Shown piece by piece: positions 26,057-36,761 of a DNA stretch of 64,000 nucleotides. Origin of the DNA: Panonychus citri. Lineage: Eukaryota > Arthropoda > Arachnida > Trombidiformes > Tetranychidae. Below the pieces are notes generated by a model. It was not told the origin of the DNA, searched no databases, and saw nothing but the letters and a program-made list of their open reading frames with translations. Both the position numbers and the translations under genes were made by a program. Location of the stretch: assembly GCF_014898815.1 (NCBI RefSeq), contig NW_026515506.1, forward strand, positions 248,001 to 312,000, in the 5' to 3' direction. Position 1 is the first letter of the stretch. Each line of letters starts with the position of its first letter.

Positions 26057-29000
26057 AATTCGAGTTTCTCATCATCATCTTCATCTTTCTCTCTCTCTCT
26101 CTTTCCTCTTTCTTTTCTTACTGACATCCTCTTCTTCTTAGTTTTCAATCTTTGTTTTTTGCTACTTTCGCATTTGTTTCATATCTAGATTATCATTTTT
26201 CTTACATCTCTCTCTCTCTTTCTCTTTATCAACCTCATCCTCATCCTCATCATCATCATCATCCTGTTATCTTCCTCTCTCATCATCAATGTAAACAAAT
26301 TAATAACTTATAATATAAATATAACCAAAAATCTAATCATAAATATCCAAAAGTAAATCATGATAACTTGAAATCCCAATCAACACACACCAACAACAAT
26401 CAAAGGTATCTGGACAATTGAAACTTATTAGGCAAACACAGTTACATACGTTAATTGTTTTGTTTATACTGTTAATCATTTTAGGATTTTTTGGTATATA
26501 ATGATTATAATTGAATTTAGGTCAGACAAATATAATTATAATTGTTAAATCAGTAAACAATCAACAAGAAACAAAAAAAGTAAAACAGGTCCAAAGATTG
26601 AATTGAAAATTTAGTTGATGATTCCTCAAGTTTGGAGTGACTTTTTTTCAGACTTTCGTTAACTAATCACATTAACCTCATAATATTTAATTATAATCAG
26701 AGCAACAATTTAGCTAATCATCCCTCTTAATCATTTTATCAACAAGGAAATTAGTAAGATAAAAAAATTGGAAACGTTAATTGTAATTGTTGATGCGGAT
26801 TAAACCAACTTTTGGGTTACACAAAAAAACAAAGTTGATTGTCAATTGACAAGGTTCCCGATAATTTAATTATGTACCTTTTGCCTTAACAATAATACTA
26901 ATATAATTAGTTAATTGTGTTGCCTAATTATTATCAAGGTGAAAAAGGTAACAATGTAATCATGATAATAAATCAGGTATCATCTAAATGGTAATGAAAT
27001 TAAATTGTTCAATGTTATATTTGATCATCAGAAATGATTAATCTTTAGGGTTTTTTTTATATATAATTTTGTATTTTGATTGTCAACTTTTATTTACTTT
27101 GATTGTTGTTGGTAACTAATTGTTGTTCAGCTTGTTAGTAACAGTAATCAGTTGATTAAATGTTGATAATTATCATTAATTGATTGATGTATTGATGAAT
27201 TTGTTTCATTTTTTCTTATACTCTTGATTAATTCCAATCAATTTAAAGATTTAATCATCAACAGAAAAATTAACTAATCTATTTACTTGATCATCCTGAT
27301 TATCAATGATATTTCAATGGTATCATAAGCATCAATTGGTCAGTTAATACCTGGATAGTTGATCACAATTTCATCTTGTTATTATTTGTGCTTAATTGTG
27401 TGTGTGTGGATGAACTGACCAGTCCAGTTAATGGTCAACAGTTAATTGGGATAAGGAAAAATGGTAAATCAAAGTGCTGATATGTAACCTTAATAGATAA
27501 CGTTATTTATGCATTCAGATTGTTTTCAGTTTTGCTTTTGACTTTTATCCAGTTGACCTGAGGTCAGTCAATATCATCATCAACCTCCTTAGAATGATGA
27601 TGATGAGAATGATTAATATGATGATGTTTACTTTTTCTTCGGTACCATTTCTCTTCCGTGAGATGATGAGGATGATGATCGCCTTTGATGGTTGCTTGAT
27701 TTTTTCTGTTTGCTTTACCTTTAAGTTCAATGGGAGTTTAAAGTGCATCATGTTGATGAGGGGAAATGATGATGAAAAGGCAAATCTTAATTTCTTGCTT
27801 GCCCTCTAATCATCATCATCATCATCATGAGTAAATTGTAATTCTGTTGTATTGGAAATACCTGAAAATGATTAGTTGTTTTTTATTTACTCGTTATGTA
27901 ATAACAACAACGAAGCAAACGAAGGTAAGTCCAGGTAGAAAAAGAATCAGCGTCATCATCATCATTATCATTCTCTATTCAGGCCAAAGAAGATGAAGAA
28001 GAGATTAATTATGGTCTCTGAAGGTATAAAGATGAGGTTAGAAGAGAGAGAAAGAGAGTAAAGGTTACTGGTCATTATCGTCTGGGTTTCAGGTCAACGG
28101 ACTTTACGTCAAAGAGTGACCAGCAATTTGTGTAAACAGGGTAATACAAGATTGAATAAGAGAGAGAGAGAGAGAGAGAGAAATGCTAAAAAAGGTAAGA
28201 TGAGAGGGGGCATAAGTCAGGTTACTAGCCTAGAACGAAGATGATGAGGATGAAGAAGGAAAAAAATAGCAACAGCAAGAAGCGAAAAATTTAGAACTGG
28301 TCAAGAGTAGGTAAAAGGTAAAGGTATATACGTATAAGGTTGAAGGTCAAAAACTTAAAAAAAACCTCACTGTAGACAAGTACAAGTAGAGGATGAAGAT
28401 GATGATGATGAAGAGGAAAATGCAAAAAATTGCGAAATGTGAGATGATTAGAAGCACAAGAAGATAATGATGAAATAGACCAACAGCAAAAATAGGAAGA
28501 TGAGGAAGAGAGAGAGAGAGAGAGGTCATCGAGACGAGACTAGATAAGATTGAAGATACGGAACAACATCTCAACTTTATCTTCATCATAGACAAAAGGT
28601 AAAAGGTAAAAAACTAAGGGATGAGAACAGGTTGGTGAAAATGTTTCTTTCCAATTGTTTGTTATTTTGTTGTTGTTGTTTGTTGAGGTCGACGAACTCA
28701 TATTGACGTTTTTTTCTTACCTTTTACCTTAAGACCTTTTACCTGTAACGAAACAACAACAACAACAACAAGGGCAACTTGAGGCTGAAAGGCTCACACA
28801 TCAAACGCAATAATTATTATATTTTTTAAGATTTTTTTCTCTTTTTTTCTACTTCTTCTTGTTTGGCTTACCTTTTACCTTTGTACCTGTTTGATGATGT
28901 TGACTTGATGAAGAAGAAGAAGAAGAAGAAGAAGAAGATGAGGATGATGAGGATGAGGATGGATGAATGGATAGACGATGATGATGATGATGATAGAAGG

Positions 29001-29381
29001 TCAGAGACGGTGGGAGGTTTGAGAGCATTTTCTTCGTTGGGATTTCGTTTTCTTCTTCATTTTTTTTTTGTTTTTCTTTTCTTCAACTTGTCTACCACTT
29101 TTTTCTTCCCCAAACACACTGACCATTGGTAAATTCAATTATTTATCAATCAATTGATCAAATGGAATGTGATGAGATGAGTTTACATCGATTGGTCACA
29201 AACACTGATTAGTAATTAGAAAAACTTTTTTCTTTACCGATGAACTTTGTTGATTCGGTCAGTACATTTATCTGATTGAAAATTAATTGTGTTTAAATCA
29301 ATGGATTGAATTTGATGCACTAGAGTTAAATAGTTATTGAGACTCAAGAGATTTGATTGTGATCTATTTATAGCATTTGAA
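26057..29381. other. Non-coding spacer between the two large repeat copies
   Basis: AT-rich DNA (26290-27500) with ATTGTTAAT-like words is followed by GA/GAT-rich blocks (27540-29080). AAAGGTAAA-type words recur at 28306-28325, 28595-28609, 28715-28750 and 28868-28885. A TGACCTGAGGTCA everted nuclear-receptor-like half-site pair lies near 27554. A (GAAGAA)n then GAT tract lies at 28910-28995. No gene recognised. Confidence 0.5.
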
Positions 29382-30609
29382 TTCATTGATTCTGATTTAC
29401 TCTTATTGGTTTAAGTTCAACCAATAGTAACCCTTTTAATTCAACCCCTTTTTTATTACTTTCTCTTTCACTTTCTTTCTCTCTCTCTCTCTCTCTCGCT
29501 CTCTTTCTCCCTTGATCCTTGTCTCTCTCATCTTCCTCCCACTTTTGATACTTTTATTATCATCTAAACCCTTTTAGTGGTTATGTTGCTTTTTTTGTCA
29601 TCATCCTCCTCTTTATCTTCCTCCTTCTCTCTCACTTTCACTCTCACTCTCACTCTCACTCTTTCATCCCTTTTACTGTTACTATAATAAAATCCTTTCT
29701 CTCTCTCACACTTTTTCACTTTCTCTTTTTTTCTATTTTCGGGAGACTCTTTTTACTCCTTTTCTCCCTTTCTTCCTTCTTCATCTTGTTCATCTTCTTC
29801 TTTTTCCCCTTCTCTTCATCTCACATTACCTTAACATGATTTTAATAACCCTCAGCATCTTCCTCATCCTTTTCATTTTATATGATAACTTGTTTATCCT
29901 CTTCCTCTTTGATCACTCCCATTTCAACTCCTCTTTTTTTATATCTTGTAATTCAAGTCAATCCTTTGATCATATTATCATATGATCATCATTTATGTTT
30001 CCGGTTAGTTTTTTTCTATTTTTTATTTTTGTGAAAAGAAAAATAATTTTCTCATTGTTTTCATATTAAATTTCCGGTTAAATTTATATTTTAATCATTT
30101 TTTTTTCATTTCTCTTTATTCATTCATATAATTTCATTTATTTATTTTCACTTGTATTCTCAATCCCTACAAAATATCATAACGATCACATCATCATCAT
30201 CATAATGATTAGTAGTATATGATATTTTGACGAGGATGAGGATGAGGACGATGATGAAGAGATGAGATTGATAATAATGATGAATAAGACGGAAAAATAA
30301 AATAACTGTTGTCATGATATTGTTACATTGATACTTTTTGTTTCTTTTAACTGGTGAATCTTTTTTTTATACATTTTACTCCATCTTCATCTTCATCCTC
30401 ATCTTCATCATCATTTCCATCATTGAATTGACTCTCTCTCTTTCTTTCTCCTTTACTCAGTTTTTTTCTTCCCATTCCTTATTCTTGCTCATCTTTTACT
30501 CTTCCCTTCCCATTCCACCCCTTCCTCATCCTTCTCCTTCTCCTTCTCTTTCTCTTTCTCATCTTCCACCTCCATCACTTCCCTATAATCCCTTCATTCC
30601 TCGTATTCA
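29382..30609. repeat. Large direct repeat, copy B (near-identical part)
   Basis: Second copy of 23374-24591. The very low divergence contrasts with the diverged flank at 31179-31928, so this part was either copied again later or homogenised by gene conversion. Confidence 0.95.
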
Positions 30610-31178
30610 TGGACCTTCATCTCTTTCCTCATCTTCTCCTCTTTCTCCCTGTATCTCTCCCTGCTCATTATTCATCTTCCTTCTGATTCTGACCATTACC
30701 CAAAAATAAAAAAGTAACCAGACTCATAATCATGTGAATCTCAATTGTTATTTGCATTTTTATATTATTATTATTCCCAATCACAAACAAATAACCATCA
30801 TGATAAAATGATAATCATGCTAATAATCAGTAGCATAAAAAAATACTATCAAATCCTAACGGTATCTTAATTGGTCAATGTTTCTGTCACATAATAATTA
30901 CCAATATAAATGATGGGTATAAATTTTAATCAATAAAATACTGGTCAATATAATGGAGTCAATGTTATAACATTGAAAATGGTTTTTTATCCCTTCAATT
31001 GAATGATATGTAACTATCAACAAAAAACCAACCCAAAAATAATATCAACAGTTGAGAAAGTGTGTGTGTGTATATCGAGGATGCGGATGAGAAAAGTAAA
31101 GAGATGAGATGAGGATTATGATGATTATGATGATGATGATAAAATGAATGGAAAATGTTGGATAAAATTAAATGTAAA

Positions 31179-31759
31179 ACGTTTTTTAGTATTTTATCAA
31201 CCGAATTTTTTTACAATATTGAAAACTGATATTACAATTGGTTCTAAGGCTCTTTTAGCATCCCAGTTACCCCATTTCAATCTTACATCTGATTTCCTTT
31301 TTTTCACCTCCTCCTCCTCCTCATCCTTCATCCTCATCACTCTCTCTCTCTCTCTCTCTTCATCCTCTGTTGTCCATCTCTCTCTTTAGTCCTTTCACTT
31401 TCTCTCTCTCTCTATTCCAATGTTACACCATCACCATTGCCTAAAGCTTTTCCTCTCTTGTTTTTTCCTCTTTCTCATTAATCTACTCTCCCTGCATCTT
31501 GTGTAGTCTCATCTCTCTCTCTCTCTCTCTTTCTCTGTGTTTTTATCTTCTCTCTCCTTCAATTTCCCTTTCTATCTCTCTTTCTCTTTATCTCTCTCTA
31601 GTCAGCGCCCTCTAAATTCACAGAGAAATTATTGATCCTCATCAGAGTGGAATATACTTTATTCCTTCTCCCTCCTCCTCCTTCTTCTTCATCATCATCT
31701 TTTTTTACTTTGCATTCTCTTTCTTTTTCTCTATCTACACACTTTTTCCTCCCTCTGAT

Positions 31760-31794
<35 letters not shown>

Positions 31795-31928
31795 TTCTCT
31801 CTCTTTCTCTTCACCGTCTCTCTTTCTTTTTCTCTTCTGTTTTTTACTCTTACATCTCTCTCTCTTCTTCACCTTCGTCTCCTCTTTCTTTCCTATAACT
31901 TCACTTAAATCCCGCCTTTAACTACTTT
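31179..31928. repeat. Large direct repeat, copy B (diverged continuation)
   Basis: Counterpart of 25303-26056, about 0.85 kb upstream of the Krüppel start codon. It ends in an AATCCCGCCTTTAACTACTTT anchor. Its position next to the gene suggests that promoter-proximal DNA was duplicated upstream. Confidence 0.8.
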
Positions 31929-32780
31929 CTCATCCTTACGGTTCTCTCTTTCTTTTCTCTCTATCATTTCGATTTTGGGTTTCTCTCTCTCTCTCTCTCT
32001 CATTATCATCATCATTTTCTTCTATCGACCAAGCTTTGTAAGAAATAAAGAGTCAGCCATATTCTTTCACTTTTTTTTCGCCTCTTTCTTTTCTCTCTTT
32101 CTTTTTTTCTCGTGTTAAAAAAATAGACGCAGAAAGAGAAAAAGGAAAGGAAGAGCCATAGAAGGAAAGAGAAAATAGAAAGAGAAAGAGAAAGAGAAAG
32201 AAACTAAAGGGAGAGAGGGCTAAAGAGACGAAAAGAAACTAGAGAAAGAGAAGAAAAAAGAGAGAAGATGATAAAGGGGGAAAGATGACTCGAGAGAGCG
32301 AGTGAGTGAGTTAGAAAGACACACACTCACAGACACACAAGTAAAACTGCATTCGTCCATTGCAATGGTTGTTTAGAGTTGGACCAAGATGGAACATTTT
32401 TTTTTATCCTTATCCTTATCCTCGAGCTTTTTCATCATCATCAACAACATTATCCTCAGCATCATCTCAATCAACTTTATCATCTCGGGGCCTTCCTCTT
32501 CATCCTCATCTTCATCAACTTTTAACTCCCAAACTCTCCACTCACTCTTCTCCTCATTATCATCTTCTCTCTCATCTGAATCACTTTTTTAAAACCAACA
32601 ACAACAACAAAAATCCTCCTTTCAAATATTATCCCAATAATCAATTTCTATTATAAATTATTATTACATAATCGATTCGATATTTTTGTTTTCCTTTTAT
32701 ATGTATTTTATATTTCTAATAATTTTTTTTACCCTCCATCGTACTCCCACTAAGCTCACGAGGACGCCGATAACTACACC
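31929..32780 (+). other. Proximal upstream region and probable 5' leader of Krüppel
   Basis: TC-rich to 32010, then an A/G-rich block (32125-32290), then a CAT-rich stretch up to the start codon. No TATA box could be assigned. A short upstream open frame starts at ATG 32389 and ends at 32592; it encodes Ser/Ile repeats and is probably untranslated leader. A pyrimidine-rich stretch ending CCCACTAAG at about 32751 could be a splice acceptor just before the coding region. Confidence 0.35.
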
Positions 32781-34607
32781 ATGATAAACAATGAAATTGA
32801 AACCGTGAATCGTGATAAACCATTTCAATGTCCAATTTGTCATAAATCTTTTGGTTATAAACATGTTTTACAGAATCATGAGCGTACCCATACGGGAGAG
32901 AAGCCGTTCCAATGTCGACAGTGTCAGAAAAAGTTCACTCGAGATCATCACCTTAAAACCCATATGAGACTTCATACCGGTGAAAAACCTTATCAATGTG
33001 AACACTGTGAGAAACTTTTCGTTCAAGTTGCCAATTTACGTCGACACCTTCGTACCCATACAGGTGAACGGCCTTATGCTTGTGATTTCGCTGAATGTCA
33101 TTCAAAGTTTTCAGACTCAAATCAATTGAAAGCTCATAGACTGATACACAAAGGTGAGAAACCCTTTGGCTGTGATAAGTGCCTTGGAAAATTTCGCCGT
33201 CGACATCATCTTAACTTTCATAAATGTCCTGCAGATGAAGCCAACATCGGTAAACCTCGTCGTGGACGCCGACCGAAAGCATATGAAAAACTTGGTACCA
33301 GTAGTACTTTAGCTATTGTAGGAGGAGGTGGTGGTTCAGTTAGTGGAGTAGGAGTTGTTGTCGGTGGTACTGGTATTGTTCCCGTTGGTTCAAGTATTGT
33401 TGGTGCGAGTGGTTCATCGCCCTCATCACCATCACCATCAACGGTACACCATTTACTACGAGTTAAAAGTCCAATTTCAATGGTTCAACCAACAGCTAAT
33501 ATTAATATTACTATAAATAATAGTAATGCCAATAGTAATATTGTTAATAACAATTCAAATAGTAATAGACCAGGTTCAGTTCATTCAATATCGGGATCAT
33601 TAACGGGAGATGAGACAACTTCAACCCATGGGTCAGCTCATTCACCTGCAACCGCAACTGTATCTTCATCAACCGTTTCATCCATATCATCATCATCATC
33701 ATCTTTTCCTTTGTTTTCTCATCTTCTTACCGGTGGACCAAGTGGTCATCATCTTCACCACCATCACCAACAACAACAACAACAACAACATGTTCACCAT
33801 TCTCACCATCATCATCCTCATCATCATCACCTTTCCTCCTTATTACCAAATAATAGTTCTCGTAGTAGTAGTAATCATAATAACTCTTTACCTCCAGCAG
33901 CACATTCAGGATCTAAATTACCTCGAGCTGAATTAATTGCAACAAGTCAACCTCAACATCTTAAACAAAAACAAAGCTCATCATTAACTCAACACCATAA
34001 TAGCGATGCCTCATCAAAATCACGTCGAAAACCAACTCATCCTCTTAAGATAATGTCCAAAAAGGAAGATGATAGTTTCTACAATTTCTCATCGAATGTA
34101 CTTCAAATTCAACCTTTGAACATGTCACAACGGTCACCACCATCATACCCCATGAATCTGTCAGGACAACTGAATAACAATAACAACAACAACAATAATA
34201 ACAATAATAATAATTGCAACAGTAAAAACAATAACAATAACAATAATAATAATAATAACAAGAATTATATCAATCAGGAATCATCGAGTTGCATGGACAA
34301 TGATGAAGAGGACGAGGATGACACCGAAGATGTTCTTGACCTTTCCTCCCGTTCTCGCGGGGAAATTGACCTGGAAACAAATGATGTCGACGATAGAGAT
34401 GCTCTTGTTAATCATAATCTACACCTAAATCATCATAATAATAACAACAACAATAATAATAATAATAATAACAATCATCTTCCCGCTCATCAAACTAATC
34501 ATTTACCAATTCATCAGCAGCATCATCATCACCGTCACCTTGTTCATGATGATATTGATCTTGCTAAATTGAAAATTAATCACTCACGTGTGATAATATC
34601 TGGTTAA
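32781..34607 (+). CDS. Kr: Krüppel gap-gene orthologue, C2H2 zinc-finger transcription factor
   Basis: The frame from ATG 32781 is 608 residues without introns. Five C2H2 fingers occupy about residues 15-152, joined by TGEKP-type linkers. The first contains FGYKHVLQNHERTH, and the others carry TRDHHLKTH, VQVANLRRH, SDSNQLKAH and RRRHHLNFHKC, the recognition helices specific to Drosophila Krüppel. The last finger ends C2HC as in the fly. Finger 4 has CX4C instead of CX2C. Downstream come Gly/Val, Ser, His, Gln and very long Asn runs, a PMNLS motif (about 456-460) and VLDLS (about 517-521), which resemble CtBP co-repressor docking sites found in fly Kr. Krüppel is a nuclear DNA-binding repressor that patterns the trunk and later the nervous system. 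An in-frame stop lies just upstream. If the CCCACTAAG at 32751 is used as an acceptor, a few extra N-terminal residues would be added. Confidence 0.93.
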   Translation: MINNEIETVNRDKPFQCPICHKSFGYKHVLQNHERTHTGEKPFQCRQCQKKFTRDHHLKTHMRLHTGEKPYQCEHCEKLFVQVANLRRHLRTHTGERPYACDFAECHSKFSDSNQLKAHRLIHKGEKPFGCDKCLGKFRRRHHLNFHKCPADEANIGKPRRGRRPKAYEKLGTSSTLAIVGGGGGSVSGVGVVVGGTGIVPVGSSIVGASGSSPSSPSPSTVHHLLRVKSPISMVQPTANINITINNSNANSNIVNNNSNSNRPGSVHSISGSLTGDETTSTHGSAHSPATATVSSSTVSSISSSSSSFPLFSHLLTGGPSGHHLHHHHQQQQQQQHVHHSHHHHPHHHHLSSLLPNNSSRSSSNHNNSLPPAAHSGSKLPRAELIATSQPQHLKQKQSSSLTQHHNSDASSKSRRKPTHPLKIMSKKEDDSFYNFSSNVLQIQPLNMSQRSPPSYPMNLSGQLNNNNNNNNNNNNNNCNSKNNNNNNNNNNNKNYINQESSSCMDNDEEDEDDTEDVLDLSSRSRGEIDLETNDVDDRDALVNHNLHLNHHNNNNNNNNNNNNNHLPAHQTNHLPIHQQHHHHRHLVHDDIDLAKLKINHSRVIISG

Positions 34608-36524
34608 TTATCTTTAAATAATTTGGTGAAGAAACAAAAAATCCTTAATATTGAGGATCATCAAATTATAATTGTTTTAATTGTTGTTTTGCTGCTGTTG
34701 TTTTGGGATTTGTTTGTAACGCTGATGATGATAATCAATATCCAACAATTATCATGGAGTTTATTATTATTATTATTATTACTTTTACCATCGGAATCGG
34801 AATCGGAATCGGAATCACGAATCCATCAGCTCGGAATAATCAACACATACAACACACACACATTGGAATCTGTTTCTACCTCATATAAATATATATAAAT
34901 ATAAATAGAAATTTACAAACAATTTAATTTGATTACAATGATCAAAAAAAAAATACTAAACACAACAAATGACCAACAATCAACAACGATACAATTGAAT
35001 CTACCTCAACAAGAATCAACTACCTCATGTTGGATCCAATTGGTACCTTTGAATGTCAATATAATTTATATATTTTGTTAATTCATGCAATTGATTTTCA
35101 CGTAATTAAATCAATGAAACGGGTAAATGATTAACAAAATTGTGAGACTTTCATTGACCAACAACCAATTGGAATCTTAACATTTTTTTTTTAAATTTTC
35201 TATTTAAAACAACAACAACAACAACAACAACAACAATCAACTGATCAAAAAAATCAACAAATCGACCTCACAATCAACAACAATTTGACCAAAATCGGTA
35301 AAAACATAATGATCACGATTTACAAACCAACTACCTCGTATTCATCACAATCATACACCTCAACCTCAACCTCACACCGACACACACACACACAAGTAAA
35401 TCAAACTGCTTCAAAAGAAACAAAATGAGATGATAATAATTAATAATTAATAATAATTGATAATAATAATAACTAAATGAGTGATTTAATAACTTTTTGA
35501 AACTTTTGAAGAAAACATTATATCAATTGGATTATTATTCACTTATTAACTATTAACTTTTAAACACTTTCTATTATTATTATTATTATTATTACTGTCG
35601 ATTATTATTAATTATTATTACTATTAACTATTACTATTATTTATATATTATTATTATTAATTGTGAAACTAAATTAACAATCTAAATTTAATTAATTATA
35701 TATTGTAACTGACAAACAAAACTCAGATTAAGACACAGAAACAAAACAAGAAAATTACACTTTCTATTATATATATAAATATATTGTAAAAGTATATAAT
35801 TTGATTATATGATTTTAGGTTTTAACTGAACAATTAAGAAATCAACTAATTTTAAAAAGGTAAATTTTTGTATTATATATTGATAATTAACAGCAACCAA
35901 TTTTGAACCAGAATAAAATGATTAAAAACAATAAATAATTCCACTGAATTAATTAATCACTTTTGAGAATAGAAAACAATCAAAAAATTAAACATGAGCT
36001 TAAATTGATTGATTATCTTAATTTTGAATTTGAAATTATCTTTGTTAATTTATCAAAAGTTTGTTTGGTTGAGATAAATAAATCTTATTATTATTTTCTC
36101 TCTCTCTCTCATTTAATCAGCTAATTATTATAAGTTAATTAGTATTAATATGAGAGTACAACAATTGAGAACATTGTAATTGATTGTGATTATAATTTTT
36201 CGTATTATTATTTATGGAAATTAAATTGATTAAGATACATACAAATTATCGAGTCAATTTTTTCATAATTTTCTTCACTTTATCAGTATTCTCATCGTAA
36301 TAATCAGTTAATTGTCTTTATTTTCTAACTGGAACCAGAATTCTAAGTAGTTGATTAACTCAATAACTAAATTAACAGAGAGAAACAGAAAGAGATAATT
36401 GTTAACTTACTTAAGTTAACAATCTAAACTTTTGATAAAAAGAAGAGGAAAAAAAGTTTTGGAGATTCGATTGATTGTTTTTTTGAGTTTTTTTTATTCT
36501 TTTTATTATTTAGAACATTTTTTC
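34608..36524 (+). other. Krüppel 3' untranslated region and flank
   Basis: No coding content. The stretch has AT-rich DNA with many CAACAACAA and ATT/TTA triplet runs (34759-34780, 35574-35595), a short hexanucleotide array ATCGGA x4 at 34790-34813, and several TATATAAATA clusters near 34887-34907 and 35770-35800. The end of the transcript cannot be fixed; several AATAAA-like words exist between 35910 and 36080. Confidence 0.45.
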
Positions 36525-36761
36525 TTATATATTATCAACATCTTGATAATCACAAGGAGATGGAATTGTATTGGTACCAGTGTTAGAATTTGATAGTTCA
36601 TAATGTTGTTTAACGTGTTTAGTTGAATGGTCACTTCTCATAAATCGCCTCGAGCGAATTGAACAAACAAACTTTTTCTTCTCGGTGTGAGTTCGTCCAT
36701 GTCGAGATGGTTCATCAGATCTTAGAAATTGTCGAACGGGTTGAGTTTTTCTTGTTTTGAA
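36525..36761 (-). pseudogene. Degenerate Sp-family zinc-finger relic
   Basis: A 78-codon open stretch, bounded by TAA at 36762-36764 and TAA at 36525-36527 and lacking a start codon, encodes what is clearly the end of an Sp-type zinc-finger domain. It reads QFLRSDEPSRHGRTHTEK, then KKFVCSIRSRRFMRSDH and KHVKQH. In working Sp fingers 2 and 3 the pattern is FTRSDELQRH...RTHTGEKKF.CPECSKRFMRSDHLSKH. Here finger 2 has lost its cysteines and its DEL leucine, finger 3 has Arg for its second cysteine, and the linker lacks Gly. No plausible splice acceptor or upstream exon is visible. It looks like a fragment copied from an Sp/buttonhead-type gene and left to decay. A divergent functional exon is possible but unlikely. 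Confidence 0.7.

Noticed and set aside
27545..27809. Overlapping open frames of Met/Arg or Ile repeats on both strands
   Set aside because: They are products of GAT/ATG triplet repeats with no domain.
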